From Olleya namhaensis (GTDB taxonomy: Bacteria; Bacteroidota; Bacteroidia; Flavobacteriales; Flavobacteriaceae): DNA of 64,000 nt. A model generated the notes under the pieces. The model searched no databases, was not told the DNA's origin, and saw only the letters and a program-made list of their open reading frames with translations. Positions 55,619-63,652 of the stretch are shown one piece after another. The position numbers and the translations under genes are program-made. Location: assembly GCF_900114005.1 (NCBI RefSeq), contig NZ_FORM01000007.1, positions 124,001 through 188,000 of the forward strand, written 5' to 3'. Every line of letters starts with the position of its first letter. The first letter of the stretch is position 1.

Positions 55619-56617
55619 ATGAGAAAGACCATTTTATTAAATAACAGACCAGTAGGAAAACCTACAGTTTCAAATTTTGAATTTGTTACTGAAGATTCAG
55701 AGCTAAACATATCTGAAGGCGAAGTATTGTTAGAAGCTGCTTACGTTTCAGTTGATCCTTATTTAAGAGGACGTATGAGCGATGCAAAATCGTATGTACC
55801 CCCTTTTCAATTAAATCAGCCAGTACATTCTGGAGTGGTTGCCAAAGTAGTAGCGTCTAAAAATGACAACTTTACTATAGGCGATTATGTTTCTGGTATG
55901 TTAAATTGGTCTACTCAACAAGTATCAAATGGTGAGGGTTTAAATAAAGTAGACGGGTCTAAAGCGCCATTAAGTACATACTTAGGTGTTTTAGGGATGA
56001 CCGGATTAACTGCATATTTAGGTTTAACTCAGATAGGTAAACCCGTTAAAGGTGAGACTATTGTAGTTTCTGGTGCTGCAGGAGCTGTTGGTAGTGTTGT
56101 TGGTCAAATAGCAAAAATCTTAGGACTTCATGTTATAGGAATTGCTGGAACCGATGAGAAGATTGACATGCTAAAAGACAAGTTTGGTTTTGATGCAGGT
56201 ATTAATTATAACACAAGTACAGATATTAATGCGGATCTAAAAAAACTAGCGCCAAATGGTGTCGATGTTTATTTTGATAATGTTGGAGGTCCAATATCGG
56301 ATGCTGTATTATTTAATATAAATCATTTTGCTAGAATCATTATTTGCGGAGCAATCTCTGTTTATAACGAAACCGAATTACCTACAAGTATTAGTGTACA
56401 ACCATTTTTAGTGAAAAATAGTGCTTTAATGCAAGGGTTTATTGTCTCTAATTATGCAGATAAATTCCCAGAAGCAATGCAAAAGCTATCCACTTGGTTA
56501 GCTGATGGTAAATTAAAATATACAGAAACTATTGTTGAAGGTTTTGATAATATCCCAAATGCTTTTATCGATTTATTTGAAGGTAAAAACAAAGGAAAAA
56601 TGATTGTTAAAATCTAA
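55619..56617 (+). CDS. PTGR/leukotriene B4 12-hydroxydehydrogenase-like NADPH enone reductase
   Basis: The 332-residue MDR enzyme has no zinc ligands and carries VDPYLRGRMSDAKSYVPPF near the N-terminus, the nucleotide motif SGAAGAVGSVVGQIAKILG and YFDNVGGPISDAVLFNINHFARIIICGAIS in outline. This is the NADP-dependent alkenal/one oxidoreductase group that reduces C=C bonds of reactive enones. It extends the TetR-linked operon and complements the old yellow enzyme at 32808. Confidence 0.94.
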   Translation: MRKTILLNNRPVGKPTVSNFEFVTEDSELNISEGEVLLEAAYVSVDPYLRGRMSDAKSYVPPFQLNQPVHSGVVAKVVASKNDNFTIGDYVSGMLNWSTQQVSNGEGLNKVDGSKAPLSTYLGVLGMTGLTAYLGLTQIGKPVKGETIVVSGAAGAVGSVVGQIAKILGLHVIGIAGTDEKIDMLKDKFGFDAGINYNTSTDINADLKKLAPNGVDVYFDNVGGPISDAVLFNINHFARIIICGAISVYNETELPTSISVQPFLVKNSALMQGFIVSNYADKFPEAMQKLSTWLADGKLKYTETIVEGFDNIPNAFIDLFEGKNKGKMIVKI

Positions 56618-56695
56618 ACCTTCTTGTTACGTTCCCCTCAAAGGGACTAAAGAGATGTTTATTTATAAATTAAGAACGAATTAAAAGAAAAGAAG

Positions 56696-57856
56696 ATGAA
56701 CAATTTTGAATTTAAAAATCCAACCAAAATTATATTTGGAAAGGATACTATAGAAAAAGTAAAAGAAGAAATTCCTCAAGATGCTAAAGTATTATTACTT
56801 TTCGGAGGAGGAAGTATTAAGAAAAACGGAATATACGACCAAGTAAAAACAGCATTAGCAGGTGTTGACGTTGTTGAGTTTGGAGGTATTCCTGCAAATC
56901 CAGAGTACGCCACTTTAATGGAAGCATTACAAGTTATTAAAGACGAAAACATTACGTATTTATTAGCTGTTGGTGGTGGTTCTGTAATTGACGGAACTAA
57001 GTTTTTATCGGCTGCTGCAGTATATGACGGTGATACACCTTGGGATATCTTAACAAAAAATATCAAAACAGAAAAAGGAATGCCTTTTGGAACTGTTTTA
57101 ACGTTACCAGCTACAGGATCTGAAATGAATTCTGGTGCAGTAATTACAAGAGCAGAAACTCAAGAAAAGCTTGCTATGGGCGGACCTGGTTTATTTCCTG
57201 AGTTTTCAATTTTAGATCCTCAAGTAATACAATCTATTCCACAACGTCAATTAGCAAATGGATTGACAGATGCATTTACACATGTGTTAGAACAATACAT
57301 GACGTATCCAATTGGCGCTTTATTACAAGATCGTTTTGCGGAGAGTATTTTACAAACCTTAGTAGAAGTTGCTCCTAAAGTATTAAAAGATCCAACGGAC
57401 TATAAAGCTGCTGCTAACTTTATGTGGAGTTGCACCATGGCGCTTAACGGATTAATTCAAAAAGGAGTACCTACAGACTGGGCTGTTCATGCTATTGGTC
57501 ATGAGTTAACTGCTTTATTTGGTATTGATCACGCACGTACATTAGCTGTAATTGCACCAAGCCACTACAAGTTTAATTTTGAAGACAAAAAAGAGAAATT
57601 AGCACAATATGGTGAGCGTGTTTGGAATATTACGGAAGGTAGCATTGATGACAAAGCCTATGCTGCAATAGAAAAAACAGTAGACTTTTTCCATCAATTA
57701 GGTATTGATACAAAATTATCAGATTATACTAAAGATTATGAAGGTACTGCTGAAAAAATCTCACAACGCTTTACAGATCGTGGTTGGACAGGATTAGGAG
57801 AACACCAAACATTATCTCCAGATAAGGTTGAGAAAATAGTTAAAATGGCTTACTAA
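56696..57856 (+). CDS. Iron-containing alcohol dehydrogenase (YqhD/BDH-like)
   Basis: The 386-residue group III ADH shows the NADP and metal motifs: FGGGSIKKNGIYDQV, AVGGGSVIDGTKF, a metal-site NGLTDAFTHVLEQY and WAVHAIGHELTALFGIDHARTLAVIAPSHYKF with its four His residues. YqhD-like enzymes reduce methylglyoxal, malondialdehyde and other short aldehydes using NADPH. It is the last of the TetR-linked group, 78 bp after the PTGR-like gene. Confidence 0.95.
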   Translation: MNNFEFKNPTKIIFGKDTIEKVKEEIPQDAKVLLLFGGGSIKKNGIYDQVKTALAGVDVVEFGGIPANPEYATLMEALQVIKDENITYLLAVGGGSVIDGTKFLSAAAVYDGDTPWDILTKNIKTEKGMPFGTVLTLPATGSEMNSGAVITRAETQEKLAMGGPGLFPEFSILDPQVIQSIPQRQLANGLTDAFTHVLEQYMTYPIGALLQDRFAESILQTLVEVAPKVLKDPTDYKAAANFMWSCTMALNGLIQKGVPTDWAVHAIGHELTALFGIDHARTLAVIAPSHYKFNFEDKKEKLAQYGERVWNITEGSIDDKAYAAIEKTVDFFHQLGIDTKLSDYTKDYEGTAEKISQRFTDRGWTGLGEHQTLSPDKVEKIVKMAY

Positions 57857-57883
57857 ATATAAACGTCACAATGGGTGTGGTCG

Positions 57884-57935
57884 GATTGCTATAAACGCAA
57901 CATTCTAAGGGTTTTCGACTGCGCTCAAACTGACA
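57884..57935. repeat. Dispersed GTCA-type inverted-repeat element (degenerate left arm)
   Basis: The left arm GTCACAATGGGTGTGGTCGG is a decayed copy of GTCACATTGAGCG..GTCGAAA, and the right arm TTTCGACTGCGCTCAAACTGACA is its complement in outline. It is followed 41 bp on by a better copy. Confidence 0.7.
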
Positions 57936-57975
57936 TTGATAATCGCATTAATAAGGATTATAAAATAGTAAAACT

Positions 57976-58048
57976 GTCACATTGAGCGTAGTCGAAATGC
58001 TAGTAAAAACAGAACTGTAATACGTTTTCGACCGCGCTCAAACTGACA
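57976..58048. repeat. Dispersed GTCA-type inverted-repeat element (good copy)
   Basis: The left arm TGTCACATTGAGCGTAGTCG (then AAA) and the right arm TTTCGACCGCGCTCAAACTG (then ACA) pair over about 20 of 23 positions around a 28-bp loop. This is the clearest member of the family in the window. Confidence 0.8.
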
Positions 58049-58118
58049 ATTGTGGTTTAAATTATAAGTTTTTAATTATAAAACTGTAACATCAATAAAG
58101 GTTACATAACAACATAAC

Positions 58119-58142
58119 TGTCACATTGCCGCAAGTCGAAAT
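58119..58142. repeat. Half GTCA-type element
   Basis: TGTCACATTGCCGCAAGTCG followed by AAAT matches the left arm of the family, with no right arm nearby. It lies about 40 bp upstream of the DJ-1/PfpI start codon. Confidence 0.6.
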
Positions 58143-58180
58143 GTAATTAAACAAAACAGGCACTAGTAGTCGCAATAAAA

Positions 58181-58987
58181 ATGAATATATTAAAAACATT
58201 AGCGTTAACGCTAACTATAGTCACAGCTTCAAGCTGTAACAACAAATCAAACAAAACCACCTCTGAAAAAGTTTCAGAAGTAAAAACAGAACTAAAAAAA
58301 GAAAAAACTATGAAAGTATTATTTGTATTAACATCTCACGATCAATTAGGAGACACAGGAAAGAAAACAGGATTTTGGGTTGAAGAATTCGCAAGTCCAT
58401 ATTACTCATTATTAGACAAAGGCGCTGATATTACTATCGCTACTCCAAAAGGAGGTGCTGCACCAATAGATCCAAGTAGTGATTCTCCTGATGCTGCTAC
58501 AGAAGCAACAGACCGTTTTAATAAAGACGATGCTGCAAAAGCTAAGATTGCAAACACAAGCAAATTATCAGACATTAATGCTGACGATTTTGATGCTGTT
58601 TTCTATCCAGGTGGACACGGACCATTATGGGATTTAGCTAACGATGCAACATCTATTGCATTAATCGAGAAATTTAACACACAAGAGAAGCCAGTTGCAT
58701 TTGTATGTCACGCACCTGCAGCTTTAAAAGGTGTAAAAGGAACTGATGGAAAACCATTAGTAAATGGTAAAAAAGTAACAGGATTTACTAATACTGAAGA
58801 AGCAGCTGTTGGATTAACAGATGTTGTACCATTTTTAGTAGAAGATATGCTAAGTGAAAATGGCGGAATCTATTCTAAGAAAGAAGACTGGGCAGCTTAC
58901 GCTATTCAAGATGGTAATTTAATTACTGGACAAAACCCAGCATCGTCTGAGTTAGTTGCAGAAAAGTTATTAGAGAGCTTAAAATAA
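58181..58987 (+). CDS. Exported DJ-1/PfpI-family protein (type 1 glutamine amidotransferase-like)
   Basis: The C-terminal 225 residues form a DJ-1/PfpI domain with the nucleophile Cys in VAFVCHAPAAL, a GGHGPLWDL turn and KKTGFWVEEFASPYY, resembling Hsp31-type glyoxalase III enzymes that convert methylglyoxal to lactate. Unlike those, the first 43 residues form a lipobox-type signal (TIVTASSC) and a Lys/Glu/Thr linker, sending it to the envelope. An internal ATG at 58310 begins MKVLFVLTSH, the usual domain start, so a cytoplasmic form is possible. A terminator follows. Confidence 0.9.
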   Translation: MNILKTLALTLTIVTASSCNNKSNKTTSEKVSEVKTELKKEKTMKVLFVLTSHDQLGDTGKKTGFWVEEFASPYYSLLDKGADITIATPKGGAAPIDPSSDSPDAATEATDRFNKDDAAKAKIANTSKLSDINADDFDAVFYPGGHGPLWDLANDATSIALIEKFNTQEKPVAFVCHAPAALKGVKGTDGKPLVNGKKVTGFTNTEEAAVGLTDVVPFLVEDMLSENGGIYSKKEDWAAYAIQDGNLITGQNPASSELVAEKLLESLK

Positions 58988-59007
58988 GTTTCACTTTATA
59001 TACTAGT

Positions 59008-59041
59008 AAAAAAGGTTGTCCATTTGGACAACCTTTTTTTG
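59008..59041 (+). terminator. Terminator of the DJ-1/PfpI gene
   Basis: An 8-bp GC-containing stem GGTTGTCC/GGACAACC, extended by A-T pairs, with an ATTT loop, is followed by a run of T residues. Confidence 0.92.
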
Positions 59042-59158
59042 TTTGTAATACTATGCTAAAACCAATCTAACACTTAGTTAAGACCTATCTCAGGCTTATC
59101 TAAACTTTGTCTATATCCATTGTAAGATACTATTTAACTAAAGCTAAATTTAGCGCAT

Positions 59159-59191
59159 AAAAAAAGGCTACCTTTATAGGTAACCTTTTTT
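59159..59191 (-). terminator. Terminator of cold-shock gene copy 1
   Basis: The stem AGGCTACC/GGTAACCT (one mismatch) with a TTTATA loop and T runs lies 24 bp after the stop. Copies of the same hairpin occur at about 59579-59611 and 59999-60031, each behind its own cold-shock gene. Confidence 0.82.
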
Positions 59192-59214
59192 CTGAATTGT
59201 ACTGAATATATATC

Positions 59215-59406
59215 TTAGATAACTTTTACGTTAACTGCGTTTAATCCTTTGTTTCCTTCTTGTAAGTCAAATTCAACCTCATCACCTTCTCTAATCTCAT
59301 CGATTAATCCAGAAATGTGTACGAAATGATCTTTGTCTACTCCTTCTTCAGTGATAAAACCAAATCCTTTTGTGTCGTTGAAAAACTTTACTGTACCTTT
59401 ACTCAT
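59215..59406 (-). CDS. Cold-shock protein, tandem copy 1
   Basis: A 63-residue single cold-shock domain with RNP-1 KGFGFI and RNP-2 HFVHIS, flanked by the conserved KFFNDTK. It is a single-stranded nucleic-acid chaperone that melts RNA structures at low temperature. It is identical to copy 3 at protein level. Its promoter has the best -7 box of the three, TATCTTTG (59444-59451). It is the last in transcription order. Confidence 0.96.
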   Translation of the reverse strand: MSKGTVKFFNDTKGFGFITEEGVDKDHFVHISGLIDEIREGDEVEFDLQEGNKGLNAVNVKVI

Positions 59407-59443
59407 CGTAATATAATTTATTTTATTAATACTTAATAGATTA

Positions 59444-59451
59444 CAAAGATA
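59444..59451 (-). promoter_or_regulatory. -7 box of cold-shock copy 1
   Basis: TATCTTTG on the minus strand matches TAnnTTTG, about 40 bp before the start codon. The equivalent bases in copies 2 and 3 (59864-59871, 60284-60291) read TATACTTG, a weaker match. Confidence 0.6.
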
Positions 59452-59578
59452 ATGCCATTAATTTAATATTTCGTTTTATTTCTTAATTATTTTTGTTTTT
59501 TTAAAAAATAATTATTACCTGCCTTTATTTATCTACTATTAGAGACACTACTACTTGCCTTTGTTAACTATAACGCAC

Positions 59579-59611
59579 AAAAAAAGGCTACCTTTATAGA
59601 TAGCCTTTTTC
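59579..59611 (-). terminator. Terminator of cold-shock gene copy 2
   Basis: The stem AGGCTA/TAGCCT is perfect here, because the base that mismatches in the other copies is compensated, and T runs flank it. It lies 24 bp beyond the stop of copy 2. Confidence 0.82.
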
Positions 59612-59634
59612 TTGAATTGTACTGAATATATATC

Positions 59635-59826
59635 TTAGATAACTTTTACGTTAACTGCGTTTAATCCTTTGTTTCCTTCTTGTAAGTCAAATTCAACCTC
59701 ATCACCTTCTCTAATCTCATCGATTAATCCAGAAATGTGTACAAAATGATCTTTGTCTACTCCTTCTTCAGTGATAAAACCGAATCCTTTTGCGTCGTTG
59801 AAAAACTTTACTGTTCCTTTACTCAT
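59635..59826 (-). CDS. Cold-shock protein, tandem copy 2
   Basis: It differs from copies 1 and 3 by one residue, Ala for Thr at position 11 (KFFNDAKGFGF), and by a few silent changes. The RNP motifs and length are unchanged. Its promoter (TATACTTG at 59864-59871) and its terminator belong to the same 420-bp unit. Confidence 0.96.
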   Translation of the reverse strand: MSKGTVKFFNDAKGFGFITEEGVDKDHFVHISGLIDEIREGDEVEFDLQEGNKGLNAVNVKVI

Positions 59827-59998
59827 TGTAATATAATTTATTTTATTAATACTTAATACATTACAAGTATAGTGCCATTATTTGAAAGGGCAACATTATT
59901 AATCATAAATGATGCATTTACCACTCAATTTAACACCAAACCTTTGTTATTAATTCACTTTTAAAACTTTACAGTGATTATCATTACTTTTTAAGCAC

Positions 59999-60031
59999 AA
60001 AAAAAGGCTACCTTTATAGGTAACCTTTTTC
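59999..60031 (-). terminator. Terminator of cold-shock gene copy 3
   Basis: Same hairpin as copy 1: AGGCTACC/GGTAACCT with a TTTATA loop and T runs, 24 bp past the stop. Confidence 0.82.
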
Positions 60032-60054
60032 TTGAATTGTACTGAATATATATC

Positions 60055-60246
60055 TTAGATAACTTTTACGTTAACTGCGTTTAATCCTTTGTTTCCTTCT
60101 TGTAAGTCAAATTCAACCTCATCACCTTCTCTAATCTCATCGATTAATCCAGAAATGTGTACGAAATGATCTTTGTCTACTCCTTCTTCAGTGATAAAAC
60201 CAAATCCTTTTGTGTCGTTGAAAAACTTTACTGTTCCTTTACTCAT
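60055..60246 (-). CDS. Cold-shock protein, tandem copy 3
   Basis: The protein is identical to copy 1 (Thr at position 11). Its upstream 60 bp match copy 2 almost exactly rather than copy 1, which argues for partial gene conversion between units. It is first in transcription order; each copy has its own promoter and terminator. Confidence 0.96.
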   Translation of the reverse strand: MSKGTVKFFNDTKGFGFITEEGVDKDHFVHISGLIDEIREGDEVEFDLQEGNKGLNAVNVKVI

Positions 60247-60379
60247 TGTAATATAATTTATTTTATTAATACTTAATACATTACAAGTATAGTGCCATTA
60301 ATTGAAACTGCAACATTTTTTTTTGTTTATTTTCGTTTTACACTAAAAATAAGTCGTTTACAGTCTATTATAAGTCTAA

Positions 60380-61630
60380 TTAGTCATCATAACCAGGTAA
60401 CTCTAAAGCTTTTACAGACTGAATCGCATTTCCTGCAATCCCCTTAATAGAGCCATACATATCAATAGTATTGGTCACCACTTTCTCAATTTGCTTCTCT
60501 CTTTGTTTCCAAATACGTTGCATAGATCGTTTTTCGCTCTCTAAATCACTCTTCATTTGTGTAAACCCTTCTACAATTGCTTCAATTTGCATTCTAAACG
60601 TATTACTAGTTAAGTAATCGTATAACAAATCCATTTTGTCTCCTTTATTCTCTTGTGTGATTATAGCGTTATTAACCTGTAAGATTCCTTCTCTTAACAC
60701 CGCACACAAGCCTTTAAACTCGTCGTAGTTACAAATCCAAATCCCATCCTTTAAACCCATACGGTCCATGTCTGATGGCATAACCTCGGTTACTAACACA
60801 CCAATATTAGCCCCTTTATCTCTAATATCTGCTTTAAACTTTTCTATCCAGCTAGGCTGAAAATCTTTAGTACGTTTACTCTCGTAATAGATAGTACCAC
60901 AGTTTTGCTCGGTTCTAGAATGTACAATCTGCAAACAGTCTCCACCTCTAGCGCCTTTTTTAATTTCTTCAATAGTATCTAACGGAAACTGAGCTGCCAA
61001 CCACTCCTCTATTGCTAATTCTTGAACTTCACCTTGCAATTGCATCGACCCTTGCTCTTGCTTACGCTTCATCTCCTCGGTTAGCTTCTTCTGATCTTCT
61101 AATTGCTTTTGCATTTCTTTAAAACGCAATTCGTTTTTGTCTTCCTCAGATTTTTTAATTTTTTCCTTTTCGGAAATCAAAATCTCATTAAGCTTTTTCT
61201 GTGCTTCCGCCTCAGCAGCTTCTTTAAGTTCGCTTTTTTCTCTTTTAAGCTTTTCAATTTCTGCTTTAGAGCGGTTTAACTCCTTGACTTGTTCAGACTT
61301 TTCGTTTAATTCCTTCTGTAAGGCATCAAATTGTTCCGACTGCTCTTCCTTTAACTTAAGCTTAAGTTTAGCTTCTATTTCCTTTTTATCTTCTTTAAGC
61401 TGATTCTCTAAACGTTCTTGGAATAACACGTTCTCGCGCTTCTTCTTTTGTTCAAAATCATGTTGCGCTTGCTTTAACTTCTCTTGCTGACCCTCGTATC
61501 GTTTCTTCTCCGCAGCAATTTGCGACTGATACTTTTGTTTTATTTCCTCTTCTAATTGATGCGATAAAATATCTTGAACATCTATGGAAGTCCCACAATT
61601 AGGACATTTTATTTGATTTTCGTTTTTCAT
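60380..61630 (-). CDS. DUF2130 domain protein with zinc-finger-like start and long coiled coil
   Basis: The 416-residue protein starts with a single CxxC knuckle (C9, C12 in KCPNCG), has an unbroken Lys/Glu coiled coil at about 25-200 and ends in a DUF2130 domain (QGEVQELAIEEWL, GGDCLQIVH, GTIYYESKRTKDF, GVLVTEVMP, GIWICNYDEF). D231 and E250-x-K252 fit a PD-(D/E)xK nuclease-like fold, but activity is not shown. DUF2130 proteins are common and of unknown role. It stands alone next to the ABC-3C genes. Confidence 0.88.
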   Translation of the reverse strand: MKNENQIKCPNCGTSIDVQDILSHQLEEEIKQKYQSQIAAEKKRYEGQQEKLKQAQHDFEQKKKRENVLFQERLENQLKEDKKEIEAKLKLKLKEEQSEQFDALQKELNEKSEQVKELNRSKAEIEKLKREKSELKEAAEAEAQKKLNEILISEKEKIKKSEEDKNELRFKEMQKQLEDQKKLTEEMKRKQEQGSMQLQGEVQELAIEEWLAAQFPLDTIEEIKKGARGGDCLQIVHSRTEQNCGTIYYESKRTKDFQPSWIEKFKADIRDKGANIGVLVTEVMPSDMDRMGLKDGIWICNYDEFKGLCAVLREGILQVNNAIITQENKGDKMDLLYDYLTSNTFRMQIEAIVEGFTQMKSDLESEKRSMQRIWKQREKQIEKVVTNTIDMYGSIKGIAGNAIQSVKALELPGYDD

Positions 61631-61687
61631 TTACTTTAATTCTTCTAAAAAAGGTAGTTACAAAATTTTCTAAATATATTTTAATTT

Positions 61688-63643
61688 TTAAACAATATTA
61701 TCAATCCATTTTTGAGGAATTAATTTCTTTCCATCTCTCCAAATTTCAACTATACTTTCTTCAAATTCTGGAGTATTAAGTAACGCGTGATCCATTACTA
61801 TTATTTGGAAATTAGGACTTAATTCTTTTGCAACTTTATGCATGAAATCAAACATCGCTTTAACCGCTTTGTCATCAGATGAACCCTCTGAATCAATTTC
61901 GATAATATTTGGATTAATCTCGGGTGGATAATATACTTGCGTTGGTTGATCAATAAATAGAAATCTTGGGACTGGACGATCTTTTGTTATAAAAGATTTA
62001 TGTAATGCCATTAACAAAAGAAGATGATATGCAACCCAATTAGCACCACTTCCAATACCAGTACTTAAAGAAATTGGTTTATCTTCTGTATCCACTATCA
62101 AATCAAGATTTTTAATATCAAAACGTATTGGATTACCCTGATATTCGACATCAATTAAATTAGACCATTCTGTCATTTGAATATTAATTCTATTTAAAAT
62201 TGAATTTAATTTATCTTCATTAGATTCTTTATCAACTTTACCTAATAATATTTCTATTTCATGTTTAAGAGTTTTAACTTTTACCTCTAGTTGAGAATTA
62301 GTTTCATCTAAATTAATATTTTCTAAAAACAAACTAACTCTTCCTATTACTCGTCCTCTTCTTATGTTTAAATCTCTTAAAGTACGAGCCTTATCTTTTT
62401 GATTATATAAAGCAGTTATTCCTCTTTCTGCTATTTCTAATTGATTTTGAAGTTTTATTTGATCATTATCTAAATTATTTAAATAGGATTGTACTCTTGG
62501 ACTCTCTTGCGTTGTGTTTTTTAAATCATTTCTAATCTCGAGAAGGTTTGAGTTTATATTTTCGATTGTTGGATTTGAAACTATTAAATGATTATCACAC
62601 AAAGGGCAAATATTTGGATCTTTAACAACTTCATTATTAAAAAAGCCAATAGATTCTAGTCTTATCTCTTGTTGTCGAATTTCATTAGAATATTTACTAG
62701 CTGTTTTCATATAATGCTTCACAGCATTAATATCATCTTCTATTTTACCTAATTTGTGTTTAACTAATAACCTTTCTTCTATTAATTTTTTTAGACCAGA
62801 ATCATCACCTTTTAAATCTATTGGCTTATGCTCCCAATCTTTAACACTTTCTAAAATTTCATAAGCTTCTTTAACTGAATTCGGTTTTTTATTTTTATCT
62901 AAAAGACCTATTTCTTTTGCTTCTTCAATAAGTGAATAAGCTTTACTTACTCCATCTTCTTTTAATTTTTCTTCTTCTCTTTTCTCTCTTATTAATTGAT
63001 TAAGTAACCTCTTTTTCTTGGAAATCTCAGCCTCTACTTGTAAACTATCAGCATTAATTGCACCCAAAAAGTAAGGTAAAGTATCTTTAATAGCCATTTT
63101 CACATAACTATCATCTTGATTATAAAAGAGTTGATTAGGCTGTGCAATAACATATTGAGGTTGAAAACTAAAAATGCGAGCATGTCTAAAATTAGCTTCT
63201 AGTGGCTCTCTTGATAAAGAAATGGGAATATGTATATTTTCATTTATTTTCAACTTTTCAGAAAGAAAACTTTTTAAAAGTGATGTGTTAAAATTAGGAG
63301 TGAATTCCTCTATAGAAGGAAGCTCCTTTTCTACATAACTTCTTTTAACAAAAATCTCATCAATTGTACCTTTGTTTTTTACATCAGGATTCAATCTAGA
63401 AATGAATACATCTTCGTCTCCAAAAGTTATTAAGATAGCAAAAAAGTGTGTTTTTGTTCTTATAACTCCGTCATAGATTTTACATTTCTTAGAGCCTAAG
63501 CAATAGTCTATTATACCAACTAGTGCCGATTTTCCAGATTTAGATTCTCCAGTTATAATATTTAATGCTCCAGTATTGAAGTTTATAACCCTTGGTTCAT
63601 CATCTGGATTATTACTGTATAGAATAATTTTTTTTATTTGCAT
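61688..63643 (-). CDS. DUF3732 SMC-like ATPase of an ABC three-component (ABC-3C) system
   Basis: The 651-residue ATPase has Walker A GESKSGKS at 32-39, a Rad50-like CPLC knuckle at 346-349 in the middle of two coiled-coil arms, an LSTGIGSGANW signature at 526-536 and Walker B FLFIDQPTQVYYP at 561-573. The FIDQPxQVYxP motif is typical of DUF3732. Comparative genomics places this ATPase in ABC-3C conflict systems with a middle component and a variable effector. It starts 9 bp after the middle-component gene. Confidence 0.9.
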   Translation of the reverse strand: MQIKKIILYSNNPDDEPRVINFNTGALNIITGESKSGKSALVGIIDYCLGSKKCKIYDGVIRTKTHFFAILITFGDEDVFISRLNPDVKNKGTIDEIFVKRSYVEKELPSIEEFTPNFNTSLLKSFLSEKLKINENIHIPISLSREPLEANFRHARIFSFQPQYVIAQPNQLFYNQDDSYVKMAIKDTLPYFLGAINADSLQVEAEISKKKRLLNQLIREKREEEKLKEDGVSKAYSLIEEAKEIGLLDKNKKPNSVKEAYEILESVKDWEHKPIDLKGDDSGLKKLIEERLLVKHKLGKIEDDINAVKHYMKTASKYSNEIRQQEIRLESIGFFNNEVVKDPNICPLCDNHLIVSNPTIENINSNLLEIRNDLKNTTQESPRVQSYLNNLDNDQIKLQNQLEIAERGITALYNQKDKARTLRDLNIRRGRVIGRVSLFLENINLDETNSQLEVKVKTLKHEIEILLGKVDKESNEDKLNSILNRINIQMTEWSNLIDVEYQGNPIRFDIKNLDLIVDTEDKPISLSTGIGSGANWVAYHLLLLMALHKSFITKDRPVPRFLFIDQPTQVYYPPEINPNIIEIDSEGSSDDKAVKAMFDFMHKVAKELSPNFQIIVMDHALLNTPEFEESIVEIWRDGKKLIPQKWIDNIV

Positions 63644-63652
63644 TTTGGTTAT

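Larger units (their letters stand above)
57857..58180. other. 324-bp gene-free region made of dispersed repeats
   Basis: Nearly all of this gap before the DJ-1/PfpI gene consists of elements of one family: two full inverted-repeat elements (57884-57935 and 57976-58048) and a half element (58119-58142). The rest is short AT-rich DNA. I see no gene. A promoter for the gene at 58181 must lie inside or beside the last half element. Confidence 0.7.
59140..60300 (-). repeat. Tandem triplication of a cold-shock unit with an exact 420-bp period
   Basis: The three genes begin their coding ends at 59215, 59635 and 60055, exactly 420 bp apart. Each unit includes terminator, gene and about 60 bp of leader and promoter in near-identical sequence, joined by 150-bp spacers that have diverged. 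This is a clear tandem duplication. Confidence 0.95.
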
